From: Eutypa lata
Taxonomy: Eukaryota; Ascomycota; Sordariomycetes; Xylariales; Diatrypaceae
Assembly: GCA_022661535.1 (NCBI GenBank)
Contig: JAKULF010000005.1
Location: 4,464,001 to 4,528,000, forward strand
Direction of reading: 5' to 3'
DNA length: 64,000 nt
The notes beneath the pieces were generated by a model. That model made no database searches and was not told the origin of the DNA. It saw only the letters and a program-made list of their open reading frames with translations. The number at the start of each line of letters is the position of its first letter. Position 1 is the first letter of the stretch. Both the position numbers and the translations under genes were made by a program. Positions 33,745 to 44,873 of this stretch are shown piece by piece.

Positions 33745-34935
33745 CTAGTAGATGCCCATGCGTGTCGTCCAGCCGGCGCCGGGCGCCGTAGCACCATCCC
33801 CGCTGCCGACCCCGCCGCCGGTCCCCGGGTTGACGTTGATCTGGTACGGGAACGGGTTGGCCTCGCTCGTCGTGATGGGCGGGATGTGGTCCTTCTGCGT
33901 GTTGACGCACGTCACGAGCTTCATTATGGTCGCGGAGAGCGTCTGCTCCATGGCGTTGCGGACTTTGGCGCGCTCTGTTTTTATTTATTTATTTATTAAT
34001 TAATTAATGGTATTCGTTAGACTGGTTGGTTGTTTATTTGTGTAATGTCGAGGTAAAAGAAGAAGAAATATATGTATTGAGTGGAAGAAAAGAAGGAGAT
34101 ATAAAAGATATAAAAAAAAAAAAATCAAACTCACCACTCTCCGTCCGCGGCTCCGCCACCGTGACCTTGAGCGTCCAGCTCTCCCAGCAGACCTCCTCGT
34201 CGCGACCGCCGTACCAGGCCTTGCGGCGCTTCTTCTCGAAGAACTGAACCGTGATGGTGCCGCGACCGTCGCCGCCCGCGCCCGCGCCCGACCCCGAGCC
34301 CAGCGCTCCCGCCAACCCTCCCAGCCCTCTTCCCAGCCCCGCCCTATTACTACCACCACCACTGCTGGATTTCGTGGTCGACCGCTCCGCGTCCAGCTGC
34401 TGCGCTAGCTCGTCCGCCCGCTTCTCGATCATCGTGTCGAGCTCGGCGTCCCCCACGTACGGCAGGGTGATGTCGAGGACTTCGCGCGAGCGCGGCGTTA
34501 CGGGCGGGAAGAAGCGGTGGAAGAAGATCGTGTGTAGGATGCCTAGTTTGATCCATTTGTTAGTTTGCTAGTGTTTATTTATATATAAAATACATTTTAT
34601 TTATACACATAGCTGTTGATCCCTCCACTTCACTCCGCGTTATCGTGGGCTATACTAGGCTGTATAGCCACTACTTCTTCTTCTTCTTCTGCTCCCATTC
34701 GCTTGCGGAAGAGAGGTAACTGCATAGGTAGGTAAGGTAGGTGGATGGTGGATCGCGGGGCAGCTTGATGGAGCCGCGGCGGGATAGACCAGCGAGTAGG
34801 AAGTTGGAAGATGTAAGAGGGTATGTATATATATGTATGCATGTATAACTTCAACTCACCTTTGACAACATCTCGGACGGATGCGGGATCTGCGAAGGCT
34901 TCTAGTATGAATTCTTGGGGCGTTTGCGAGTCCAT
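33745..34935 (-). CDS. atg101: Atg101, HORMA-domain subunit of the autophagy initiation complex
   Basis: Three exons on the minus strand, 34935-34860, 34542-34135 and 33974-33745, give 237 residues. Introns are 317 nt (GTGAGT...CTAG) and 160 nt (GTGAGT...ACAG). The joins restore VRDVVKGILHTIFFHRFFPP and AEPRTESERAKVRNAMEQ. Atg101 pairs with Atg13 by its HORMA fold and stabilises the Atg1/ULK1 complex; it is present in filamentous fungi but lost in budding yeast. Conserved pieces are the EFILEAFADP start, ITVQFFEKKRRKAWYGG (region of the WF finger; here Trp-Tyr), VCWESWTLKVTV and IMKLVTCVNTQKDHIPPIT. A Gly/Ser/Ala-rich loop of about 35 residues is inserted before TITVQFF. A second ATG lies directly upstream (34938) and another in frame at 35016. 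Divergent from pex3. Confidence 0.92.
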
Positions 34936-35810
34936 CATATGCCGGATATTCGTATGGTGGTTTTGCTGTGAGAGAGCTGCTGGTGTTGGGTGTTCATTGT
35001 TTTTTCCCCTTCCCATCAGCTGTATTACTTACTACAGTATGGTCACAGTATGTAGGTAAGCTGTTGAGAGTGATATCATAAGGGGGTAGCAGCTGATAGA
35101 GGGGTATCAAAGCTACCTACCTGATAAGTATATAGTTAGGCGCTATGTATTGTAGGGAGCCTAGAGCTGGTAGAGCTTTAGGTAATATTGAGCCGCTAAA
35201 AAGACTCTAAATGACTAAGAAACGCTCTATAACACAGCCTATAAATTCACTAAGGAGACATGTGATGTATTCAATGCTGTAAGCAATCACGAATGAAAGA
35301 ACGATTTAAATCGTGTAGCAGTCAATTTATTAATGCTTTTGCAAACAGGATTTCCTAGTCTTGTTAGATGAACTCGACCGAGTAACTTTTAGCATACTTA
35401 ACTACTGTACGTAGGTATTGTACTAACTATCAGCAGCCACGGGTGGCTTGACTTGACTTGACCCAAATCCAATCCAAGGGTCCGTCATACTGAAGGTCGG
35501 CGCGTTTCATGCCGAGGTACACGTCAGGGGAAGTGCCGGGCAGCCGCCGAGCCCATTCGTGGTTTAGTTACAACATTTGAAGCTCCAGTCTATGCTGGTA
35601 ACTAATAATTATTGGACAGCCACTTTACACGTACCGTGAGCTCCTACATTTACATTTACCTACCTAGGTCAGTGCACTACCCCTAATATAGGGAGAACTA
35701 GGTGGAAGGCATTTATTCAGTCATTCATTCGAGTCCTTCCCTCCCTTCTCGTGTGTGTGTGTGCAATAAATCATCGAAGAGGGAGAGTGAGAAACCCTCC
35801 TTCCGCAATC
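34936..35810. promoter_or_regulatory. divergent promoter region of atg101 and pex3
   Basis: 875 bases between two start codons facing away from each other. It contains TACCTACCTGATA near 35113, ACCTACCTAGGT near 35657, a direct repeat CTTGACTTGACTTGACC near 35447, and CCGAGG at 35512-35517. No gene seen. Confidence 0.5.
35512..35517 (+). promoter_or_regulatory. CCGAGG hexamer upstream of pex3
   Basis: CCGAGG (complement CCTCGG) 294 bases upstream of the pex3 ATG. CCTCGG is the core bound by the FarA/FarB and CTF1 fatty-acid regulators in Aspergillus and Fusarium. The sequence match is exact, but function is inference from gene content. Confidence 0.35.
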
Positions 35811-37822
35811 ATGATATCAGCCACGCGGCGATGGTTCCGTCGCAACAGGACTCCTATCGCCGTAGGCGTGGGCGTTGTCGGCGCCGGCTACCTAGCCACC
35901 CAGTACGTGCTGAACAAGATCAACGACGCCCGCGAGCGCATGAGCAGCGACCGCATCGCCAAGGAGAACCTGCGCCGCCGCTTCGAGCAGAACCAGGAGG
36001 ACTGCACCTTCACCGTCCTCGCCCTGCTGCCCACCGCCACCACCAACATCCTCGACGCCATGAACACCGAGAACATCACCCTCGAGATCCAGCAGATGAA
36101 GGGGAGCGCGAAATCTAATCCCAGAGGCACCCCTGCCGCTGCTGCTGCCGAGTCTTCTTCTTCTGCTCCCCCGGCCCCTAGCATCGCCGATACCACCATA
36201 ACCGAGGAGGAGGGCAAGAGCACAGCTAGCTTTCAGAGCGAGGGCGGCGTCCACGTCAGTCAGATGGCCGTGCCGCCTCCCGCAGCTGCTGGCGGTGAGG
36301 GGACGCCACAAGATGGGCGAAATCAGAGCGTGCCAAAGCCGAGGAAAACGAAGAGGCAGCTGTGGGATGATTTAACAATAAGCTGTGAGTCTTCATCTTG
36401 CTATAGCTCTTCTATATACTTTATTCTTATTCGATCTACGGATTTATTCGATGATGTCTAACAGTACTCGTATTCACCGCAGCCATAACACGGGTCTTCA
36501 CGCTCACCTACACGCTAGCGCTCCTGACAATGCTCACGCGGATCCAGCTCAACCTGCTCGGCCGGCGGAGCTACCTATCGAGCGTGGTGTCGCTGGCAAC
36601 CGGGGCGGCGCAGTCGACCATCAACTTGGAGAACAACGACGACGACGCTACCAACCCAGAGCAGGCCGCCGCCTACTACGGCAGCGACTTCGAGACCAAC
36701 CGGAAGTACCTCACCTTCAGCTGGTGGCTGCTCAACCGCGGCTGGGTCGACGTCATGGAGCGCGTCGAGCAGGCCGTGCGCGACGTCTTCGGCCACCTTA
36801 GCCCCCGCGACCTCCTCAGCCTCGACACCTTCTCGCAGCTCACGCTCGAGGTCCGGAAGAAGGTCGAGAGTCCGATCACAGGCGGTCCCGGCAAGAGCTC
36901 GTCCCCTTGGCTGTCCTTCCTCCTGCCGCCCTCTACCCTCGAAGACTTCGTGCTCCGGGAATCGGGCGTTTTGGGTGATAGCGCTGCTGCGGCCACGATG
37001 GCGGACCCAACAGCAGCAGCAGCGGGAGATCACTCCGGTGGTTCCATGTCTGGCTCTACCACCGTCGTTTCCTCCTCCTCGACGACACCGCAATCCCCCA
37101 CCCCCGCATCCCTCCGCCGTCTGCTCGACGAGACGTCGGACCTCGTCGAGTCCCCGACCTTCACCCACGTGCTCACGCAGCTCCTCGACGCGGGCTTCTC
37201 CCACCTCCTGCACCACAAGGTGCTCCCGGGCGCCTTCGAGTCCACCACCACCACCACCACCTCTGCGCCTTCCACCCTCGGCGCCCCCAGCATCAGCCTC
37301 ACCGCGCCGTCGTCCGTGATGTCGATATCCGAGGCGGCGACGGCGGCATCGACGCCGCCCCCCGACAAGAACGTGGTCATGCTGCCCAAGATCCTGTCGG
37401 TGCTCACGCGGCAGGCCCACGCCGTCGGCTCCGGCGGCGGCCTCTCCAACGCCAACGAGTACCTCCGGGAGATGGAGCTCGTGCTGGACCTCGAGGCCTT
37501 CGCCGCCGTCGTCTACTCGAGCAACTGGGAGAACGAGATCCAGCGCCAGGAGGAGCAGGGGGGCGACACTACCACCACGGTGACGGCGGAGGGGAGCTTC
37601 GTCTCGGTCGTCGCCGAGGACGCTAGGCAGTCGCAGGCCTCGTGGGCCGCGGCCTCGACGACGGCCGTGGGAGGAGGCGTGGACGAGAGCCTGGTGTTGG
37701 TGGATGTTTCTACTACTCCTTCACAACAGCAACAGCAGCAGCAGCAGACCCAGACGCCGAGTCAGAGCCAGTCGCAGAGCTCGTTCGAATCCGCGTGGGA
37801 GAAGGCTACTGGGAGACAGTGA
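35811..37822 (+). CDS. pex3: Pex3, peroxisomal membrane biogenesis protein
   Basis: Two exons, 35811-36384 and 36483-37822, give 637 residues. The intron (98 nt) starts GTGAGT and ends CCGCAG; the join restores LWDDLTISSITRVFTL. Pex3 anchors Pex19 at the ER/peroxisome and is needed for membrane protein insertion. Typical features are the basic N-terminus ATRRWFRRNRTP, one membrane segment AVGVGVVGAGYLATQYVL (about 17-34), LRRRFEQNQEDCTFTVLALL, LWDDL, and LTRIQLNLLGRRSYLSSVVS. Later come YLTFSWWLLNRGW and LPKILSVLTRQAH. Low-complexity Ala/Ser/Pro and Thr/Ser-rich insertions and a poly-Gln tract near the C-terminus (about 604-616) make it longer than many homologues. The ATG at 35811 is used because the upstream open frame has no ATG. 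Divergent from atg101. Confidence 0.93.
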
Positions 37823-38986
37823 AGCTGGCTGAGAGAAAAGGTTCGATGGCTTGGTTGGCTGGTTGGTTGGTTAGGGGTTTTTAAGGGACTAACGAAGGCT
37901 TGAAAGAGAAAAGAGAGATAAAAACTCCTTGTTGAAAGACCGAAGAAGCAAGCATGCATGCACGTAATGTGGTTGGATGGTTTTTAAGATAAACATTACC
38001 TAGTAGAACGGGATTTATTGATTTATGTGGAAGCGATTGTTTGCTCTTTTTTTGGCCTGTTCGGGTTTTTTGTCTTATACATATATACATAAATCACCTA
38101 CATGCACGATATGGCTGGTTGGCTGGCGTCTAAGGGGTTTCTTTCTAAGTTTTTTCTACTATTATGCAAGCGATAGGATAGGGGTCGGGTAGGGTCGGGT
38201 AGGGTAGGGTAGGGTAAGGCAGCATAGGATGGATGAATCAAGAAGGGAAATCATAGGGGGGCTTTTGAAAGACAATATAGCAATGTGCGTGTTTGGTTGG
38301 TTGGTGAGAGCGACTGGCTGGCTCTGTATAGCACTTTTAGATACCACAACTATATATCATTGTTAAGCTTCTAGCTCTTGTCCCTGGGCATCGTTGATTT
38401 TGCTTTTCGCCCTAGTTTGTTTCTCTATTATACCGCCCAGCGAAATCCCAATACGTACGGATACGCGAAGCGGTCCACGTTACTCTGTCGCCTTCCCCTG
38501 GATCACCAACAAGTGTAATTCATCGGGCCCTCCCCTTCCTCCTCTCGTTATCCTTCGATTAAAATTACATGCCACACAGGTCCATGAGACGGCGCCACAT
38601 AGGGTCGGGGGTCCAGCCGCGGCGAGCTGTTTTCCCCCTTAACTGGCTCTAAGTCTCTTTTCCACCTCGGAGATCGCTCGAGGGGGTACCATCAGATGCG
38701 GTCCCGCCCATAGCGGCAGCTTTTATATATACCCGGCCTCTCATCGACGCACATGCCGCGTAAACGCATCGATAGTAGCTCTAACTAGGCTCGCTCTCTT
38801 TCCAAATTTCCTGGCCGAGAGGGTGTCAAGGATGGGCTTCAATAGCGGAGAGTTTGACCCCCGATTCCCTTTCGAAAGGCCTATCATTGGCAAAGGCCGG
38901 GTAATAATGCCGTCATCGTCGTCGTCGCCGCCGCCGCTGCCGTAGGGCTCTTAGTCTTTTTCTCCTGTGTTGGGAACCATTGCTGA
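37823..38986. other. intergenic between convergent pex3 and bet5
   Basis: Contains a G-rich tract of GGGTA/GGGTC units (38181-38216) and short GGTTGGTTGG repeats near 37859 and 38292. From about 38370 to 38790 the composition is mixed, with no supported frame; near 38925 is a run of CGTCGTCGCCGCCG just before the bet5 stop. Confidence 0.5.
38181..38216 (+). repeat. G-rich tandem tract, possible G-quadruplex
   Basis: Seven G-runs of three or four separated by TA or TC (GGGTCGGGTAGGG pattern) lie within 36 bases in the 3' flank of pex3. This fits the usual G-quadruplex pattern on the plus strand, and also resembles a decayed tandem of a GGGTA unit. Confidence 0.6.
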
Positions 38987-39834
38987 TCACATCAACCCGC
39001 GGATAAATTTGTCCAGGCCCATCTCGAACATCTCGTTGCGCACACCATCGCCGCCCTTATGCTCGACAGGTGAGAGGGGGTTCTTAACGACTACGAAGTT
39101 CGACGTTGGTTAGCGGGTTAACGTTCTCTAGGATGCTTTCTCCCTATTTATTTTCTCTCTCTCTCTCTCTCTCTCAACTACGGACCACTTACCATACTCG
39201 ACCCAGAGATTGATGTAGATCTGGTGCAAGACGTTCCGCATGCTCAGGGCGCCGGGCTCGGTCAGCAGCGCGAAGCGCAGGTTCGTCGGCGTCTCGTAGT
39301 AGTGCAGCTTGTACTGGGCGGTGCGGTAGGAGATGAAGGCGTCGTCCTCGCCGCCCAGCTTGCGCACCATGTTGCGCAGGCTGAACACCGTGCCGAAGAT
39401 CAGCTTCGCGTCGTCCGCCGCCCTGTCCTTCTCGCCCCGGCGGCGGTGGGTCGCCCTCGTCCCTTCGGCCCCCGCTCCATTCGTCTCCGGCTGCTGGTGC
39501 TGGGATGGTAGTATCGCCGCCGGCGGTGATGTGATGGTCAGGTCGGATGCTGTTGTGGTGCTCGCTAGCGTGCTCGCTGGTCGCGACGTTATGTTGTTGT
39601 TACTACTACTGTTGCTGCCAACGACGCTGCTGATGGGCAGGGATTGAGGACGTGGCGGCGTCGGGGCTACCCAGAGTTTGCTGTATACGCATTCCGCTGG
39701 TTATGCTGGTGGTTAGCTAGCTAGCTCTCTGGCTGGTCCGCGTTTGTGTGTGTGTACAGCTTTGATAGTAGAGGGTAGGGTAGATACGAACTGTGTCGGT
39801 CGAAGATGTAGAACGAGAAGACCTGTATCGGCAT
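38987..39834 (-). CDS. bet5: Bet5/TRAPPC1, core TRAPP subunit
   Basis: Three exons on the minus strand, 39834-39792, 39696-39193 and 39090-38987, give 216 residues. Introns are GTTCGT...CCAG (95 nt) and GTAAGT...CGTAG (102 nt). Bet5 is a longin-like subunit of the TRAPP complexes, which tether vesicles and activate Ypt1/Rab1 at the Golgi and in autophagy. Conserved: VFSFYIFDRHTECVYSKLW, KLIFGTVFSLRNMV then ISYRTAQYKLHYYETPTNL, MRNVLHQIYINLWVEYVVKN and PLSPVEHKGGDGVRNEMFE. Between LW and KLIFG there is a disordered insertion of about 80 residues (Ser/Thr/Pro-rich), so the protein is longer than budding yeast Bet5. Convergent with pex3, divergent from the CaMKK gene. Confidence 0.93.
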
Positions 39835-41028
39835 TGTGGCTAGCGACTTGAGTTATTTTCTTTTATGTCTTCTCTACTAGAAACATATGACTATTCAATG
39901 CTACTTGTCGGTGTCTGGCAAGGCTGCGTGTAGAGTGGTGGTGGTAGTCGTGGTGATGATTAGTCAATATCACGGGCTTAGTTACGATAGGTGTCAACGA
40001 GATACGTAGACAGCAATTGGAAGTTCTAGTACTACCTATGTAGGTAGGTATTAAGAATTAACTGCACATAACTATTATGGGGCTACTATTAACTAACGTT
40101 AAGGCTTAACTAAAGTTGAAACCAATCAACCCCTGTCGGGATAGCAACCCCAACTTGGGGATACTATACTTACAGCGGGGAAACCAAACAATTGGGTTTG
40201 TTCTTTTAGAGGGGAATGTCTCGTAACAAAGCTTCATCATTGTAGGTACTATCTATAGTAAGATATGAGTCTGACAGCTACATATCTATCTATCTGAGCA
40301 CCTGAGGGAAGCATCTTGTCAGCATTTACCCAGGACGCATAGGCAGTCAGGATGTCATAAAGAACAACATATTATCGTCTAAAGCCCCTGGTATAAATTA
40401 GATGCGTAATGCATGACCATCCTGTTATCTAGAGGCTACGTACTTGTCATCTCTATTGCCAACCATTATTTAAATAGACAAGGTATTTGCCGTGGATATT
40501 GTCCACTTGACTATTCAGCTGTTCATGGGTATGACTCTCAAGCTTCAAATCTTATTGACACAAAAAGCTTTAGGTATCTCAGGAATGGTGCCAAAAGAAG
40601 CGTCTACCGGGATGTTTGCTGCAGCAGGGGTGGCAAGTTGGGATTGAAGACTATGATTCGCCTGTATACCTTGTCCTCGAATAAATAAGGAATTGCCCAG
40701 CTCTTATGTGCTTGTGCCTTTGTCTTGTTGGGCTGAATGGACCTGGACATTGATGATAGCGGGTCAGACGGGAGGACTACAGTAGAGACACATTGTAGCA
40801 CTGAACTAATAAAATCGGAACTCCCTGCCTGATAGGTTATAGTTAACATTTTATATTTTCCCATAGATAATGACTACAAGCTACTTCGTATAATTATAAC
40901 ATTGATGCTCTCCCCTTTCCTTTTACACTTATCTTCATTTGCTATATCCGGTTGAGCTTCTTCGGGTCTTCACCCCGCATCATCCTTTACAATATTCATA
41001 GCGTCAACCCCTCGGAGATCGTCGCAAA
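39835..41028. other. divergent promoter region of bet5 and CaMKK
   Basis: AT-rich, with ACCTATGTAGGTAGGTATT near 40030-40050. The open frame at 40413-40688 has no recognisable features. A C/T-rich stretch just before 41029 is the likely CaMKK leader. No supported gene. Confidence 0.5.
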
Positions 41029-43910
41029 ATGATGCAACCGGCAGCACCAGCAGCATCTCCTACTGCGACCACTCCTGCGGCTCACCAGATTGAGGCTCCC
41101 CCCGAAATAGGGTCCGGTGAGATGGGACATCTAAGCACTTCGGCTCTACCATCGCCGCATATCACCGTTCATGATGAACAGAGGCCGCCTTTTACCCCTC
41201 ATATGTATGTCAAATTAAAAAAGGCGGCAGGCACATCACGGCCTAATCAACCTTAACTCATCCCACGTATCATCCCGTCATTTATGTGTAAGTATATAGT
41301 AATGCAATAAAAAGCTAAATGTTGCATATTTCTAAGTAGATCCGCTCCAGCGACATCTCATTATCCAAGTCCGATGAGACATCATAGGAGGACTCCATCG
41401 CAGCATCGCGAGGTCAAGGTGCGATGACACCAATCAATATTGCTCCATGTTCTCAGAGCCTTATGATGTAAGCACTAGGCTAGACTGACTCGTATTCCAG
41501 GAAACTCTCAACGCAAGGACAGAATATACGAGTGATGAGACCGAAGGGACGCAACACCGAATTAATCAGTATGTCATTAAAGAGGAGATCGGTCGAGGTT
41601 CGTACGGTGCTGTACACCTTGGAGTAGATCAGTATGGGAACGAATTTGTAAGCCCGCCCGGAAACCATTTCAGGGTCGTGAACCTATCCAGAAGCTCAGC
41701 AGCACATGGAAAAGAATGCCCTCAGTGCTGGACTATCAGCTGATGCGCTCTCGTAACAGGCCATCAAAGAGTTCTCAAAAGCACGACTACGGAAAAGAGC
41801 TCAGTCCAACATCCTGAAAAGACCTCACGGCGCTGGACCCGATCTCGCTGCTCCAGGCAGATGGGCCGCCCACAAGAGGCAGCTCAGCCACCAGGAGGCA
41901 GAGGAGGCCAAAGATGCCTTGTACTTGATCCGAGAGGAGATTGCCATCATGAAGAAGCTCAACCATCCCAACCTAGTATCTCTGATCGAGGTGCTGGACG
42001 ACCCGGAGGAAGACTCGCTCTATATGGTGCTCGAGATGTGCAAAAAGGGCGTTGTCATGAAAATAGGTCTGGACAATAGTGCCGACCCGTACGACGAGGA
42101 GTCATGTCGATGTTGGTTCCGGGACCTGATTCTCGGGATCGAATACCGTAAGCTCACCAGCCTGGTTTTGTGTTAGTGAGGATCGCTAATAAGAGTATTT
42201 CTAGTACATGCTCAAGGTGTCGTGCATCGAGATATCAAGCCGGATAATCTGCTTCTCACCGCAGACGATGTCCTCAAGATTGTCGACTTTGGAGTCTCGG
42301 AACTGTTTGAAAAGCCCAAGGAGATGGTGACTAAGAAGACGATGGGATCGCCCGCCTTCTTAGCGCCCGAACTATGTGACCCCAAACATGGGGAGGTGTC
42401 GGGCAAGGCAGCTGACATATGGTCCATGGGTGTTTCTCTGTATTGTCTAAAATACGGAAAATTGCCCTTTCAAAAAGAGACGGTCGTCGAAATGCTCGAA
42501 GCCATTCCAACTGAGGAGGTTCCCATACCTCCTGGCGAGAACCAGAGCCTTGTTGATATCTTTACTCACATCTTAGACAAGAATCCAGATACTAGGATAA
42601 CAATGTCTGAACTCAGAGTGAGTTTTTTTAATCCATCTCTCTCTTGAGAGACTACATACAGCTGCTGATTAAGTAGAATCATCCTTGGGTCACGAAAGGG
42701 GGTATTGACCCCCTTCTACCTGAAGACGAGAACTGCACGGAGCTGATAGAGCCACCGAACGAATTGGAAGTCAACCATGCTTTTACGAGAAAGATGACTC
42801 ACCTTTTCTGCGTCGTAAGTAACTACATTCACGAATTTGTATACCCTACCTACTGACAATCCATCACAGATGAAAGCAATACACAAGTTCAAGAGCTTGA
42901 CCTCGCGCAGCAGGGCGGGAACCCCGGTGACAAGGGCATTCGGCATCTCATTATTGCCAGAGTATTCCCCAAGAGAGCGCACCGCAGCGGAGGACCCGGA
43001 ATCCACCACGCAGACGATGAGCTCGAATACGGAATCGCAACCCACCGCCACCATGACCAGCACCACCAGCAGTAGCAGCACTACAACCACTACACCTGCA
43101 ACGAGCACGAGTGCATCATCGACATTGACGCGCCAGAAATCCATCGCCGAAGAAGCAGCCGAGCTCATCGAGCAGCGCAAGGCCTTCATCGCATCCGCGG
43201 CTGCTGCTGCGGACGACCACCCCTTGCGCCTGCACCACCCGCACGCCGCGACGGCCCCGGTGCCCGGAGAGCGAGGCCACGCGCACGACCTAACCGACCG
43301 GCCACCCCTCCTCCTCGGCATCGGCACCGGCGGGCGCGACGACTTCCTAGCGATCAACAACAGCAACTCATCCGACCCCGGCGCCGCAAATACCTCAACA
43401 TCGGGCGACGGGGAGGGAGGAGGAGAAGGAGGAGGAGGAGCCGAGACGTACGTGGTCTCGGACTCCCCCACCGGCATCGACTTCGACGTGTACGACCGCG
43501 CCTTCGAAGCCGAGGTCAAGCGGATCCGGTCGCAGAAGCACCACCACCGGGGCCGCGCCCGCACCTACCTCACGCGCCTCGTCGGCGAGCGCGAGCTCGA
43601 GAAGTACGCCGCCGACGACTGCATGGTGCTCGAGGCCGGGAAGGACATCGCGTCCGCGGCGAAGGCGCGGATGCGGGAGCGCAGGGCGAAGATCGAAGAG
43701 AGGCTTGTGGGGGGTACTGGTGGTGGTGGAGGTGGTGTAAGGGGTAGTGTGGGGAGCGTGGGCTTGGGGAGTGGTGTTGGTGCGATTGGGAGTAGCAAGT
43801 TTGCTGATCTCGTGGCGCAGATGACGAAGGGTAGGACGGCGGGTTCGGAGTCGGGGTCCGGGTCCGGGTCTGGGGCAGGGGCCGAGTCCAGTAGTAGCCC
43901 TACTACGTAA
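41029..43910 (+). CDS. CaMKK-type protein kinase (Ssp1/Sak1/CmkC-like), upstream kinase of Snf1/AMPK and CaMK
   Basis: Seven exons: 41029-41204, 41340-41418, 41501-41647, 41760-42147, 42205-42617, 42677-42814 and 42870-43910, giving 793 residues. All introns are GT-AG and every join keeps frame. The kinase domain starts QYVIKEEIGRGSYGAVHLGV (G-loop 116-121). Catalytic Lys137 is in AIKEFSKARLRKR, followed by the CaMKK-type RP insert (RPHGAGPDL). HRDIKPDN holds Asp273, DFG is 291-293, the activation loop is TKKTMGSPAFLAPELC, and the domain ends near NHPWV at 402-406. The N-terminal PSPMRHHRRTP and REVKETLNARTEYT match fungal CaMKKs. The long C-terminal tail is low-complexity (Ser/Thr, Gly), with a conserved patch DSPTGIDFDVYDRAFEAEV. 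It probably phosphorylates the T-loops of Snf1 and CaMK under calcium or glucose stress. Confidence 0.9.
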
Positions 43911-44873
43911 GTAGTTAGAAATAGGTGGATGAGTGACTAGAGGAGGAAAGGAAGGAAGCACGGATCGACCGGCTAGGTACTACGAGACCCCAGGATAAGA
44001 GTCGACGTCTCGTAAAGGAGGTAACCGAGGCAGGTTTATGGATAAAGCAAGCACATGATGAGTGTGGAATAGGAAAATACCAGTAGTCATCGATCGATCG
44101 ATCGATCGAGTCAGCGTAGGAACAGTATTGTCTAAGACGCTACATTCGTACTATGATACATGTCGATATAATAGCAAAACGGAACGATTAATATATTCTT
44201 AATCGCGTTGGTCTTAAGCTTGCCTAAAGTGAGGCAGCAACCGGCGTTTGAGGCGCATTTGCATAAGTAGGTATAGGTAAGTAGCTAGATATTCCTAGCC
44301 TAGATTCAATGTAATACACTTCGCTTCCTTAAGAGCCCTGTACCTCGACATATGTTACCTACAATCACAACCGCCAGTCTCGAGAGGTGTAATTAGCACA
44401 TTGTTAGGTACGCAGAGCAAATTGTTCGACTTTTGTCTGATATGTATGGGGTTACCATAATATGCCAAGCATAATTAAAAGGGGCTCTGCTAAGTAATAG
44501 TTGGTAGTGCTGCCGTATCGTCCTCGACGGCTGGAAGAATGTGCCTGGACGGGATAAACAAAGAATACAACAAGTATTGTTCCAAATAGCTGCCCTTCTT
44601 TCACACTTACAAGAACTCCAATGTCACGCAATTGCAATTTCATGAGTTGTGCTGAGGCAAAAATAGTTTTATATTTATAGGATTCAGTACGTTTATCCTT
44701 GTCTTTTTCATTCTATGAGATTTCATTGTTACTTACTTGAGCCTAAAAGTCTAAAGATATTATGACATAAGGTAGCTCGTCTCATTTTGAAGGAGAAAGA
44801 AAAAAAAGGGGGAAAGTGGAGGGGGACTAAGTGATAGTTAACGACACTATCTTTAATTTCGTGTATTAGTCTT
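43911..44873. other. intergenic between convergent CaMKK and BTB genes
   Basis: AT-rich; holds an ATCG tetranucleotide run (44089-44108) and TAGGTATAGGTAAGTAG near 44268. No supported gene. Confidence 0.5.
44089..44108. repeat. (ATCG)5 microsatellite
   Basis: Five perfect ATCG units, a self-complementary tetranucleotide, in the 3' flank of the CaMKK gene. Confidence 0.9.

Noticed and set aside
36575..37420. 281-codon minus-strand frame opposite pex3
   Set aside because: Mirror of GC-rich pex3 exon 2; Gly/Arg-rich with no domain.
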